NCBI RefSeq assembly: GCF_963676685.1
Contig: NC_092356.1
Span: 22,493,750-22,557,749, forward strand
Direction of reading: 5' to 3'
Length of the DNA: 64,000 nucleotides
DNA from: Mytilus edulis
Lineage: Eukaryota; Mollusca; Bivalvia; Mytilida; Mytilidae
Below, piece after piece: positions 1 to 11,219 of this stretch (position 1 is its first letter; every line of letters starts with the position of its first letter). The notes beneath the pieces are model-generated. The model saw only the letters and a program-made list of their open reading frames with translations. It was not told where the DNA came from and did not search any database. Both the position numbers and the translations under genes were made by a program.

Positions 1-11
1 GGTTTAGTAAG

Positions 12-494
12 CTTTAAGGTGTAACACCACTAATTCGGGCCCGGCCAGAAAGCACATACTAGAAAGTAGTACATATTTAACGCAAAATAGTTCCTACGCA
101 TGAGTGTAACTTTCAAAATATGTAGGATATTTAGGTATGTTGGGCATCAAATGAAAGCTGAAAGACTGGTGGTCATTGTAGAACACTTTTGGACTTTTAA
201 TTTTAGATATTAAAAAAACTGCACCAAATTTTAAAAAGAGGGTACATTTTGTCTGTTTGTCAGATCTGAAGTACCTGCTTTGGTACATCCGAAGTTCCGA
301 GAACCAGTTCTTTTTTATATGACATTAAAGGTATGTTGATTTGTTTAGTGGAAGACATCATAAAGTGTTGTTTTGACATGCAATGATTGCAACTTTATTT
401 GAATTTAAAATGAAAGAGGTGTGCCTGCTTGAATTGGAGGAATTCAACCATAGAAAGCAATGGGACCATGAATTAGTGGTGTACTTCCTTAAAG
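12..494. mobile_element. Possible MITE with ~24-bp terminal inverted repeats
   Basis: The left end (TAACACCACTAATTC near 21-35) reappears inverted at 470-494 (GAATTAGTGGTGTACTTCC), both next to a TTTAAGG motif. No coding sequence lies between them. I call it a small non-autonomous DNA element from the paired ends only. No target duplication can be checked because the left flank is almost at the window edge. Confidence 0.35.
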
Positions 495-3055
495 GTAAAT
501 TCCGACATTTTTGTGTTTTGTAAAGAATTTACCATAAAAATTGGATGTGAATTAACTGAACGTATAAGATATGTAAGTAGTCTGCATGTTGAATCATATT
601 TACGAAGATATCCTTGTACCGATGATAAAATTTAATTTATGTTTTGAATAGTTTGTGATATGGAAAACCTTGGTGTAATATTTTTTCAGTAATACACGAA
701 TTTCTCTGGCTAAAATCTGATAAGTTGTTAAATACATGAGCGAATCTTCCAAGATGAGATATATAAACACCATAAAATTGCGACAAGGGAACTTCACCAT
801 CTACAAACGGTTAATTTACAATAGGAAATGAAAAATCATCTCTTTTATTATAACTTTTGGTATTGGGTTTCCTGTTAATGATATAGATATCAAGGTCGAG
901 GAAAGGGTAGTGTTTATTTTTAGTATTAACTTACTTGTACAACTGTTGTCTGTTTATATTGTTAAAAAATAGCATTTTCTTGCCAAACAAATATCCGTAT
1001 TTGTTGATTGTAATGTATTCTGTTTGATGTGATTTCTTAAGTTTCCAAGTACATTAATTCCTTGCTTGGACTTTAATCAAAAGGGCCATCTACACACTAG
1101 CTCTAGTTCGACATCCTTGCATTTTATATTTTGATTAAACGCATTTGTTCGGTATCGTTTACTTTTTGTTTAACTGATCCCCAAGTTTTGTATCTAGGTT
1201 AAAGTTATATCGTCATGTTGTGACTTAACTGGTACCACTTGTATTGATTTATTTCGACTTGGTTTTTTTTTCTGTTGTTACACACATGAAAATTCTTTGG
1301 TTTATACATATTGATATTTAGTAAGATAATACATTGTAAGTAAATATCTCCAATGATAATCCAAAGCCCCCAAAAAGATCGATATCAAAATAAAATAATA
1401 TTGATTTACACAGGAATCTTATGAGCGGGTTTTGGCTGGGTTGGACGATTTCTAACTATCTGTAGTAAGATAGCAGAAGTTAAAGGAATAAAGATATCAG
1501 GGAAAGAGTATCCAATAAAGAAAATTAGAAGAAAAAACTGACTCTTAGACGATATAATCAGTTATACGTGCATGTTAACATATTATAAAACGGTGTTTTT
1601 TTTTCTTTCTATTTATGATTTAAATCAGATGTGAAAAATACATAAATGGTTACGATAACAACCCAAATACACGACACAACACACTATTTTCTTTTAAAGT
1701 TAAAAATACAGTATTCTACAATGGGCATTTTGTTACAACATTTCTTTTAGGTCATATAAAAGAATTTGTTTGATTGCGCTAACCCAGAAAATAGCTGCAT
1801 TCTCAAAATCGTATATTGTCCTAGTGTGAAAAAAGTTTTTTAATCCGATAGGCACGAATACTTTAAACATCCGACATTTTCTTTCCCGAAAAGAAATAAA
1901 ATGCCTACCTACCTATCCTATGTCGCTAACTTTGGGTATGGTTTAGGCAAACCAACATATTTTTAAGTGTGGCCTTACCCTCCCAGGTCGGGTAATAAAC
2001 AAAATAGATGTGAAGGCACATGAAATATCTTAATGACAATTAATGAAATAAGATATTTATGACTTTAAACAATTAACTTAGTCAGAAACACACTTATTAT
2101 TTTTAAGCTTTATTGTCTATGTATACAATTCAGGTAATACAGAGAGTGATATATTTAAGGTATACATTCAAAGACAAACTTGAGAGTGGAAAATATTATA
2201 AGAAATATGTTTTCAAGAAGAATTTAAAACACGTTTAAACATACAAATAGAAATACATAATACATAATACAGAACTGTCTACCACAAAAGAACATGTCAA
2301 TTCAGAATGTTTTGCATTAAAGGGTATTAACAATATAACAACATTATTTTGCTCTAAATACTGAGTCCATTATTCGAGAATAATGCGTCTGAGTAATATA
2401 AAAGGAATTTCGTATTTGAACTAGTACTGTATGTATGACCCAAAATAGGCCCCAAATTCAGATTTGGTAAAATGTTCCAAATGTTCTAGATTTAAACCAG
2501 ATTGAGGCTTGAAAGTCTTCAAACGCAGTATTCGACAAACTGAATATTAAGCAGCATGTAAAAGATGTCTTTTTCGAAGCATACGCTATATATTACCCAT
2601 AAAAAAGAATTGACCACAAACATTTTTTTCGCTTTTAATTTTAATAATCTTCTACCAGCTACAATGTAAAGAACATCTTCTGCTTTTATAATTAAAAAGG
2701 TTCTATAAACAGATCTATAACAAATTTACAGTATCACAAGTTTGATTGGCCAAGAAGACACTCTTCTCGACTGAAGCTCATTAACATGCACCACATAACA
2801 ATTCAAATTCATATATATATACATCATGGGTGATCCCATTTGTAAGACGAAGCATTTTAATATAACTTCTGTTTCATATCTTTCTATAACATAGGAAATC
2901 TAACAACCGCCATCACTTTTATAAACAGTTGAGCCAATACATTATTTTGTTTTAACTATTTGCAATTTTGTAATGTATCAATGCAAGAAGGACCAATTCA
3001 AATATATAACTCTAACTTACAACATATATCAACAACAAAAAGTAGAGTCTTTTAA
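495..3055. other. AT-rich non-coding stretch, nothing recognised
   Basis: I see no convincing exon, RNA gene or transposon protein here on either strand. Open frames are short and of low complexity. If the caspase gene ends near 6.2 kb, this is intergenic sequence downstream of it. Confidence 0.5.
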
Positions 3056-4629
3056 CCCTCTCCCTTTCACACCGGTACAGCTTACCGGTGAAACCAATTT
3101 CAAGATTTTTTTGGGACATTTAGACATGTTTAATCGCCATTTGCTGACGTACAGATGTGGTTAAGGGCTCAAATTAATCCTCAGATAACCAGCAATGCGA
3201 TTTAATGTGCATCAAACCTCTATCATTATTAGTTAATAAACAACTCGCCCCTTACTGATGTGTAATTTTTCTGTAAAAACCATTTATTTTTCTTCGAATT
3301 TTGAGGGATTTTCTCAAATAGAAGTGCAAAGAAAATGGCTCTTTTAAGAGGATTTATGTCTTTTTTCAATAACTGTGCAGTGAGTTTTTGAAGAATAGTA
3401 TTAAACTAATAGTTCTAACTTGTACACTAGTTGCAAATGTAATTTTTAGTGTAGCAGCGCAATCACAAACTTGAATTACGTTAAAAATCTGAAGTCATTT
3501 CTTAAAGATATTATGAGATAAGAGACAAAAACCGCTAAAATATTCTGAATTTTTTTGGCAAAGTTGAAATAGATGTAACAAAACATGGTTTCGTAAGTGT
3601 TGCGGTATACTAAAGTTGAAAACACTTTTGTTTGAAGGAAGAAACATGTATATTTCAATGAAAAAATGACAGTTTAAAGAGTGGATTCCTCCCAGATTTG
3701 CGAAAAAATCATGCATTTGGCAACAAAAAAATATCATCTGAACACATAATTCCAAAAAGAAAACAAACTGGGTGAGAAACTTTATATTATTTTTTTTTTC
3801 ATTACTTTCGTAGTAGTAGACTTAAGTACTTAAATTTCGATAAATTCACTACAATGTCAGTGGCGCAGGGCTACGCTGATCTATCCCAAGGCGCTAAGAT
3901 TGAGAGTTCGAATCTCACTGCCGGAGTTGGAAAAATAAATTCCTATATTAAATGTAACTTAGCTTTACTCTCAATTTCAAAAAGGAAACCTACGAATATT
4001 TTTTAAACGAATGTGTGTGCAAAATTGCCCCCCCCCCCGTTTTTTTTTACCCCCTTTGCTCCATCGGGCTCGGTCAAGGGTGTCCCAGATCGAGCTAGCA
4101 TTGGTAATTCAATCAATTTTCCCTTGTAAAAACAAAGTTTAGGTTGCTGATTGATTGAAAACGAATTAGACAAATAACTAGGGTCCAAGTTTGAAATCGG
4201 ACAAAAAGAGCGTCTAAAAGCAATTATTTTGAATGTTACGGACATCGATATTTCAAGGCCTATAGCATGTTATGCGTCTATTTATACCACTATGATAACT
4301 TATATGGCTTCAACAGACTCGAGGCATTGTGTTTCCATCAAAACCTGACCCTATTAGCCCACCAATATGTCTCTGCACGACTTTTTGCCCAAGGATTTTG
4401 AATTTTTTCACTTTTTCTCCAACAGTCACGTGACTTTTGGAAATATACCACGTGACCAAAAAATGATGAATTATCGTCAAACTTAATTTTTTGAAATATT
4501 TTACCAATTATCTTTCATTTGAGCCCAACATGGCATGTGTATGACCATTGATGCGAATTCTGTATTCATTTAAACTTTGATAATGTATTTTCGATAAGTA
4601 AAGGTCTAAAATGCATGAAAGGGAAAGGG
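3056..4629. mobile_element. piggyBac-type non-autonomous element flanked by TTAA
   Basis: The left end is TTAA (3052-3055) followed by CCCTCTCCCTTTCA. The right end is TGAAAGGGAAAGGG followed by TTAA (4630-4633). The ends are a 14-bp inverted repeat with two mismatches, and the TTAA flank plus CCC-start is the piggyBac signature. No transposase frame is visible in its 1.57 kb. It carries a tRNA-like segment at about 3854-3924 and a poly-C/poly-T run near 4027-4048. Confidence 0.6.
3854..3924 (+). repeat. tRNA-like segment (tRNA-derived SINE head or tRNA pseudogene)
   Basis: An A-box-like TGGCGCAGGGC is followed about 45 nt later by a B-box-like AGTTCGAATCT. The T arm folds perfectly (TGAGA, loop GTTCGAA, TCTCA), but the acceptor stem has mismatches. 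A functional tRNA is therefore unlikely. It lies inside the TTAA-flanked element. Confidence 0.45.
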
Positions 4630-4633
4630 TTAA

Positions 4634-6240
4634 TTAAGCCAAGCCAATTAGAATTGAGAATTGAAATCCGGAATGTGTCAAAGAGACAACTACAGCAGAA
4701 GAATTCCAAATGTTTTTAATTTCAAGTAAGTTTCTGTTTCCATTAGTTCTTGCAGAGATATTTCATAAAAACTTACATGTATGTCACTGAAATAATACTT
4801 AATATTGGTGTTTAAAGAACTTACCTTTGTCATTTAACACAGAATTGATAAAAAATGTTATTTTAAGGTTCATTTATCTGGTTTCTCTTAACTCAAAGAC
4901 AGCAGAAGGAACTTTTTTCAACAGGCTAACAAAATACATATTAAGACCTTTAATTTTCACGTTTCTGCTGGCAAAGTTGGTCTTTCCCCTCTACTACTGT
5001 AAGGTGATAATCACACATTTTTGAGCCAAGCATTCCCTAACATGAAGATGTAATTCAAAGTATTGGAAAATAGGAAGTAGGTGTATGACAGTTCTTCAAA
5101 GGGCACACACATTACAACTCCTTAATGTTGAGCTGCTGACTAAATATAATTGTTTTGTTCAGTAGTACCGGAGGAGTGTGTGACAAATAATTGTAAGTTC
5201 ATTCAACATGGTGGACTTTCAGGTACTGTCTAAGATAAGGCAGGTGTAAAACAGTAAATACCTTGCATTTATATTATAAAAGATAAAACGGAAAGAATAA
5301 ATGGTTTAAAAAAATACGATGCCATTATTGATCATAAAAACTTTGGTTAAAATGTCTGAATGTATGCACAAATATATATATGATATCAGCTTTGATTCAT
5401 AGTATGTTTAAGTCGATGTCATGAGGCTTTTACAGGACCAACAAATAAATCCGTGATACAAGAACCCACCTTCATAATGTTAAATTTAGGTGATTGTTTT
5501 TCATCAGTTTTCAGCTAATCTTATTGCATTACAGAAAACGCCAAAGGTCTGTTGGTGGTACCCTCAAAATTAAAAAGAGGTTTAAACATTAAGTTACTTT
5601 TTTTAAATGATAAATACATAAAATCAAACATCAATAAGCTCACACCAACATTTTCCCTTCCAAATATTAACCTCAAAAATATATAGTTAGAATTAAAATG
5701 TGTTACACTGGACAATGAAACATGTCTTGGACGAATGAACCCCTTACTGAAGGGAATTGAAGTTATGATCATAATCATAGGCGCAATAACCAAATAATAT
5801 TACATTGATGTCTTATTTCAAGAATATAGTCGATCTCCATCAAACAGGTATTCAGTGTACACTAGTAAAATAATTAAAGAATATTGCTTTGGATTTCCTA
5901 ATTACAAAATTAATATAAAGGTTACTAGGTTCGAAAAGAAATTCCTTTTATATAAATAAAAAAAATCAGGAATATTCTTTGAATATCTGGATGCAATATA
6001 TAGTAAGAATTTGTTCTAAAAAAAATAATTGGATTAGACAGTTTTTCAGTTTTTTCGAGTAAATTATCTGAAAAACATTTCTTGCATTTCATAATTAAAT
6101 GAGGTACGGATTGTTATTTTATGTTTTACAAAAGGTCCAGTCTAGAAATGTTTCATTGTATAACTCATAGATACCATGATTCGAAGATTTGCGAAAAATG
6201 TCTATTCGAAGAAATCACAATTGTCCCAAAAGAGGCAATA
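4634..6240. other. Non-coding stretch downstream of the caspase gene
   Basis: It contains a short fragment (about 4653-4712) of the GAGAATGGAAAT...GTGTCAAAGAGACAAC repeat, which is the 3' tip of the retroelement whose fuller copies lie at 30.4-31.0 kb and 49.3-49.9 kb. I see nothing else that can be assigned. Confidence 0.45.
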
Positions 6241-6245
6241 AATCT

Positions 6246-6251
6246 TTTATT
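6246..6251 (-). promoter_or_regulatory. Candidate poly(A) signal of the caspase gene
   Basis: On the minus strand AATAAA lies about 105 nt past the caspase stop codon. Distance and sequence fit a 3' UTR end, but such hexamers are frequent in DNA this AT-rich. Confidence 0.35.
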
Positions 6252-6354
6252 GAAAATAAAATCAAACAAGTTAAGGAAATCACAAAAATAACTCTGATGT
6301 ATACATATCTATTGTTTCATCATGTTTGCTACTACCGATAAATAACCTTTTTGC

Positions 6355-6489
6355 CTATTCATTTCCAATACCAGGGAAGAAGAAGAAATGTGGCATCCTC
6401 AGTGTACATTTATACTCAGACATTTGAGACATTTGGTTCATTTCTATTTGTTGACAGTTTGATAATTTCCTCGAGATAACAGAATTCAC
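6355..6489 (-). CDS. CASP2: Caspase-2-like, last coding exon (p10 C-terminus)
   Basis: The exon follows a TTTTTTACAG acceptor, starts in phase 0 and ends with TAG at 6355-6357. It encodes 44 residues beginning VNSVISRKLS and containing MSEYKCTL, ending FFFFPGIGNE. Vertebrate caspase-2 ends in the same arrangement (MSEY, TL, then LFPG), which is the best argument for the family assignment. In caspases this segment forms the last strand of the p10 subunit at the dimer interface. No frame damage is seen. Confidence 0.85.
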   Translation of the reverse strand: MNSVISRKLSNCQQIEMNQMSQMSEYKCTLRMPHFFFFPGIGNE

Positions 6490-7014
6490 CTGTAAAAAAC
6501 ATGTTATAATACAATGAAATAAAATATGCATTTTGATTTTAAAAACAAACACATAAAGCATCAAAATATCAAGGAGAGAAACCTCGCTTTTCAATGATCC
6601 TCTGAAAAAAAATCATCAGAAATCACCCTTTTAATGGATATGGTTTCAGAGTGCTGTCAGCTTTTATCAAAAATGGTATTTTATTCTTTTATATACAAAT
6701 CAGTTGACAAACATCGTACTACCATCATCCATTCATACTTTTGCAATTCCATGAAATCAAATATCCATGAAAATCCATTTTTTAAAGAATCCACGCTATA
6801 TAAACTGCAAAATAAATGATGTCTTAAAATATAAATTTTGATTATCTTTCTTTGAAGATCAGTAGAACTTGAATGGATAATAAAATACCTGAGCCAGTAT
6901 CATTACGCAATCTTGGTGCTTTAGATCATGTTAAGATCATTTTATCTGCTTAGAGTATATCTTGAAGTAATTTTAGAGCTTTTGATTTTGCCATTTGATT
7001 AGAAATTTCAAACA

Positions 7015-7285
7015 GGGAAACCAACGGTCTAATCTATATAAAAAAACCTCATAAAAACACTTACGAACCACATCGACAAACGACACCACTGTCCATCAGG
7101 ACTTAAATCAGGTGTAACCAAAGATAGCAGGTTAAATGTTTTAATAAGTACCAACCGTCACCCTAACCTGACACAATAGTGTAACATCACAACAAAGAAA
7201 GACATACTATGAAATATCAATTGAAAAGGCTAAACTCAATCAAAAAGACATATTAACACAAAAAGTGAACAGGTTACTCTTAAAA
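7015..7285 (+). repeat. Dispersed mussel repeat in caspase intron
   Basis: The text ACCAACGGTCTAATCTATAT and the following CATCAGGACTTAAATCAGG, GGTTAAATG, AACATCACAACA and CAATTGAAAAGGCTAA blocks match, from memory, a dispersed repeat that is very common in Mytilus. It has no coding potential. Confidence 0.5.
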
Positions 7286-7404
7286 CACTTTAGTGTATCA
7301 TCATTAATTTGCGAGTTTGACTGTACCTTAGAAGTCTTATGTCTTATGTCAAACATACCTAAATTTTGCTAAGGGTAACCAAAGTTGATTATCGTTGTTC
7401 GACA

Positions 7405-7470
7405 TACCCAGTGGTTAAGGTTAAATCGATAGAGCGTTCCTAGAAGGATGATACTCTTAGGGTTGCAAGT
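7405..7470 (+). repeat. Degenerate tRNA-like segment
   Basis: GTTAAATCGATAGAGCG resembles a tRNA D arm and AGGGTTGCAAGT a decayed T loop. It is probably an old SINE head, with low support. Confidence 0.2.
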
Positions 7471-7743
7471 GAAACATGAATTTAAAGGGCTATCTATTAT
7501 TCTAAGATTACTTCATGATACACTCTTAACAGATAAAACGATCTTACGTCGGTCTTAAGCACCAATATTGCTTCATGATACTTCCCCCGTTCCAAGTTTG
7601 ATCAACTACTTTAAAGTCAGTAATGTCAGATTTATTTCCACTGAGTTTACATTTCAAGAATAAACCTATATGCAATGTTTTATGATCAGGTTTTAAGATT
7701 TAAAATTTTGTATAAGTTGCTTTTAACGGCTAATTATACATAC

Positions 7744-7853
7744 TCTATTCAACATTGTGCAGACATCTTCTGTTCTGGCAAACTTCATAAATACTTGAAC
7801 AAGAGCTTCAATATACCAGCTTCCACGATCTTTGTTCCTCCAGGCATAATGTC
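7744..7853 (-). CDS. CASP2: Caspase-2-like, p10 core exon
   Basis: This 110-nt exon lies between a CTTTAG acceptor and a GTATGT donor, entering in phase 1 and leaving in phase 0. It encodes (G)HYAWRNKDRGSWYIEAL followed by VQVFMKFAR and DVCTMLNR. The xAWR...GSWYIEAL core is the p10 substrate-pocket segment: the Arg of WR contacts the P1 Asp of the substrate and the Trp forms the S2/S4 region in caspases. RGSWYIEAL is also the caspase-2 wording. Both alternative upstream exons join to it in frame. Confidence 0.9.
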
Positions 7854-8177
7854 CTAAAGTAATTTATATAAGTGTTAAAGCATATAAAGTATACAGGATT
7901 CACTCCATAAGTAATTAATCGTCCTACTCCCAACTTGTACATTTCTAGTCACTTGCCCATTTGTATCTGATGTTATTCATATATAGGATCCACATGAAGT
8001 GCAAGGCATACAATAAGACAACGACTTAAACTGTGAGCTTTACTCAGGTTATGAAACCCCTGCTTTAAGTGCTGTCAAGTTCAAATCCTTCCCAATAACA
8101 GCAATATCCGGATTTACAATATTAATTCATCAGTAAGATGATGTAAGAAAGATGTGAAACTTCACAAAAAAGATAAA

Positions 8178-8320
8178 TAAAATTGAGAATGGAAATAGGA
8201 AATGTGTCAAAGAGAAATCATCCTGACCAAAGAGCAGACAATAGCCGAATGCCACCAATGGGTCTTCAATGCAGCGTGAAACTCCCGCACACGGGAACTA
8301 GTATGCTAGCACGAAGTCTG
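8178..8320 (-). mobile_element. 3'-tip fragment of the RT retroelement
   Basis: AATTGAGAATGGAAATAGG, GTGTCAAAGAG, GGGTCTTCAATG and ACTCCCGCACACGGG match the end of the 3' tail at 49.3-49.9 kb, read in the opposite direction. It is a very short, 5'-truncated and diverged copy. Confidence 0.5.
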
Positions 8321-8479
8321 GTTGCATATTTCAGAAAGCTTTGCTATGCAGTTCCTAGTACAAACGTACGAAAATATCATACCAAATTTAAGTAAAAAAG
8401 TGCGAGAAAAAATTCATGTGACTGACAGAACTGATGGAACGCATAAATGAGTTTCTCCTATCCTTTATAAACTAATGTT

Positions 8480-8935
8480 TCAAAATACTAAATCTTTTTT
8501 ACCCCAGGAATGTTCTACTTCGGCTGAATTATATTTTTTTTTCGGAATTTCGGGTTGTCAATGCTCTTGAACTGCGTATTTTATTTGGCTTTTTGAACTT
8601 CTTTGATTCGAGCGTCATTGAAGACGAAACGCACGTCTGTTGTGCGAAAGTTAACTCCTGGTATCTATGATGAGTTTATATACAACTACGGGGTTGATGG
8701 CACTGCTGGTGGAGGTTTCCGTCCCGATGCTATCACCAGCCCAGAAGTCAGCACTTCTGTGGTGACATGAATTATCGTTGATATGGTCATAGTTTTGAAT
8801 ATAAACTATACAACCTTTTGAATTTTTCGATATACTAATTTTCTATCCAATCAATAAATTATGTTGGTTGTATTTGGTAAGATATTTCGGTATAATGTAT
8901 CCTTAATGTTTTCAACTTTTGTTTTAGTCCTGGTG
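8480..8935 (+). mobile_element. Retrozyme-like repeat with a broken hammerhead ribozyme
   Basis: GAGCGTC...GACGAAACGCACGTCTG at about 8610-8640 is the mussel hammerhead sequence, but the CTGATGAG core is deleted. Downstream are TCCTGGTATCTATGATGAG and GGTATCACCAGCCCA-like text (8695-8765), upstream TTATTTGGCTTTTTGAACTT, the usual order in this repeat as I remember it. The ribozyme should be inactive. Confidence 0.55.
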
Positions 8936-8998
8936 ATGAGTGTGTTAGATAACAAGGAAATTGTCATATACTAGTAATAAAAATAATAAAGTGATTAC

Positions 8999-9109
8999 CT
9001 GTTTGTGTAGGAAAACAAATGAGCATATCTGACATTGTTGGGAGTTGATAAGGCTTACATGGGGAACCATCATGTTCTTCGCCGTACATTTTTCCACTGT
9101 GTTGTACTC
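8999..9109 (-). CDS. CASP2: Caspase-2-like, alternative linker exon A
   Basis: A 111-nt exon between a TTTTCAG acceptor and a GTAATC donor, phase 1 on both sides. It encodes 37 residues: GVQHSGKMYGEEHDGSPCK, then PYQLPTMSDMLICFPTQT. It supplies the linker between the large and small subunits and the first p10 strand. EEHD|G is a candidate self-processing site, in the place where caspase-2 is cut. LPTMSDM resembles the caspase-2 p10 start more closely than exon B does. Same length and phases as exon B, so only one would normally be included. Which one is used is inference; including both would add 37 residues in frame. Confidence 0.8.
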
Positions 9110-9244
9110 CTGAAAATTGAAAATAAAATATTTTTGAAACTAGAGAATTTTCTGTGATCTACAAATGAAAACACGGAAAGCCTAAACCAATATATTCCCT
9201 CCTTTAAAAAATCACAGTTAACAAAACACTGAGGGTTTTCTACA

Positions 9245-9650
9245 CCAGGAATATATAGCATTAGCTGTATTCGACAAAACCTATGGAATATTTAGTCTCA
9301 ATGTAGTCTATCATCGTATTTTAACTTTTTTTTATTCAAGCGTAACTGGTTCTGTAGACGAAACGCACGTCTGGAGTACAAAATTAAAATCATGGTATTT
9401 ATGAAGTGTTTTTGATGATGTTTCCAGCACGAGGGTATAACCAACCGAGTAGTAAGCACTTATGTGTTAACTTGGATTATCTTAGAAATGGTCATATTTT
9501 TGAAATAGCAGCTTTCATAAATTTGATTTTTTTTTCAAAATACTCAAGATTTTTTACCAGGAATAGATTACCCACGCTGTATTTGGCAAAACCATTCAAT
9601 ATTATGGGTCCTCACTGCTCTTAAACTCCCAGTTTAAGTTATATATGATG
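9245..9650 (+). mobile_element. Second retrozyme-like repeat, hammerhead broken
   Basis: Contains AAGCGTAACTGG...GACGAAACGCACGTCTGG at about 9340-9383, in which the ATGAG part of the core is missing, and then ATCATGGTATTTATGAAG, AGTAAGCACTTATGTGTT and CCAGGAATAGATTACC. It is the partner of the 8480-8935 copy within the tandem duplication. Confidence 0.55.
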
Positions 9651-9698
9651 AGGTTAATGGATAACAAGAAAATTGTTATGCAGAAGTAAAGTTACTAC

Positions 9699-9809
9699 CT
9701 GTGTGAGCAGGAACAGATATGAGAATATCTGACTTTGTTCTAAGTTGAAAAGTCGTACGTTGGGATTCATCATGTCTGTCAACAAACACAACGCCACTGT
9801 CTAGTGCTT
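9699..9809 (-). CDS. CASP2: Caspase-2-like, alternative linker exon B
   Basis: A 111-nt exon between a TTTTTTAAG acceptor and a GTAGTAAC donor, phase 1 on both sides, matching exon A exactly in length and phase. It encodes EALDSGVVFVDRHDESQR, then TTFQLRTKSDILISVPAHT. About 15 of 38 aligned positions equal exon A, including SG, HD, QL, SD, LI and the final T-G junction. Both copies keep an open frame and good splice signals, which argues that both are used. The candidate processing site is DRHD|E: Glu after the cut is less favourable for caspases than the Gly of exon A. Confidence 0.8.
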
Positions 9810-10544
9810 CTTAAAAAATATATATATATTTTGAAAAGAAAACATGCATACTAGATATGTATATGTTAACAATCTTAAAACTTTTCTTTCAAATTACATT
9901 TAATATTCAATGATCTATACAAATATCTAACTTATAATGAAATTTTCCAGTTTCAAATTGTTACTTATTGAAATTTTGAGGACAGTTTACCACAACACTA
10001 TAAATCAACGATTAATAATTACCAGACTACCTACCAAATATGAATATCTAAAAAATTAGCAGATATGACTAATGTATAAGACATTTATACCATGGCAGTT
10101 GTCAATCAATCTGCAATGAAAGACCACAATATATTGCTTTCCACCGCCGAGAAAAGAATAGCAATGCATATGACGATTGTATCATGTTGCGAATATACTA
10201 CTTTTTGGCATATTAGAATTTAGTATCTTCCATTACAGACATAACTTGTCTTGTTATTGTTACTAGAGGAATAAAGGGTTTAATTGACACAATACATAAC
10301 TGTGGATTCATTTATCAATTTTCATGGATTGAGGAAACTTTTGTTGATATTTGAATTTCATGATTTCAAAAGAAAACTTTCAAGCCTATATGAATCGTCA
10401 CAATGCGGTCCTTCATTCTTATTATAAGGAGCGCAGCCATCTTACATCAAAGCCTGAACCCGTGTCTGACCTGTGACATTTATTTTTTTTAGATGTAATT
10501 TTAAAAGTGACCTACTGGCCACTGATAAATGCATTTTTTGTTTA

Positions 10545-10665
10545 TACCTATACTGACATCGGACTCGGACTTCTTTTAAACTGAGTATTTACTGTGCGGC
10601 TTTTTTCTGCTCTTTTGTCGGGTTGTTGTCTCTTTGACATATTCCCTATTTCATTCCTTATTTTA
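10545..10665 (+). mobile_element. Short 3'-tail fragment of the RT retroelement
   Basis: CTGACATCGGACTCGGACTT and GTCGGGTTGTTGTCTCTTTG followed by ACATATTCCCTATTTC match two parts of the 49.3-49.9 kb tail with the middle deleted. The rest of the intron between 9.8 and 11.2 kb holds nothing I can assign. Confidence 0.5.
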
Positions 10666-11219
10666 TACTTATTGTGTGAATTGTGTCTTGCATGTTAATA
10701 TTTTATCGCTCTAGAATAGTCTATCACTGAGTGTGTTAGGATATTCTACGGGTTAAAACTGTATGAAAAAAAGTTATGAACTGAGGGAAAACTAACACTA
10801 TTGACTAGTATATACATCAACTTAAGTATGAATCTATCTTATAATAGAACTATTTAATAGCAAAATTGATAGCTCGTTTGGCTAGTGACAATTTAAAGCA
10901 TTCAGAGCATACGATATAGTTGCAGTGGAAGAAATTTCTTATGGCATAAGGCTTGATTTTGTATGAAGATCACTAGTACCAATTTTATCAACAAAACACA
11001 GCAGATCCTGTTTTAAAAGATAAAAATTTTATAAAAAAATAACGATTTCTAAAGAAATGTTACACAAACGAAAACTGTGTCAGGCCTTTTAACCACGGTA
11101 TTCTACAGAGCATATTTATATAAGGAATATGTTCCAAACGATTTTACAAAAATCCTCTTGTGTTTAGACCCGGGTTTTATTTTAATTTGTTGGTGTACGG
11201 ATTTTATATAAGATAAAAA

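Larger units (their letters stand above)
8410..9810. repeat. Tandem 700-bp duplication containing a caspase exon and a retrozyme-like repeat
   Basis: Two head-to-tail units, about 8410-9110 and 9111-9810, each hold a retrozyme-like repeat on the left and a 111-nt caspase exon on the right. Exon starts are exactly 700 bp apart. Shared intronic words outside the exon include GATAACAAGRAAATTGTYAT just left of each donor and TGTATTTGGYAA within the repeat. The repeat sits at the same place in both units, so it was present before duplication. Confidence 0.75.

Noticed and set aside
8605..8640. Active hammerhead ribozyme
   Set aside because: The CTGATGA strand is deleted. The same holds in part for the copy at 9340-9383, and the copy near 15690 lacks the GAAA strand.
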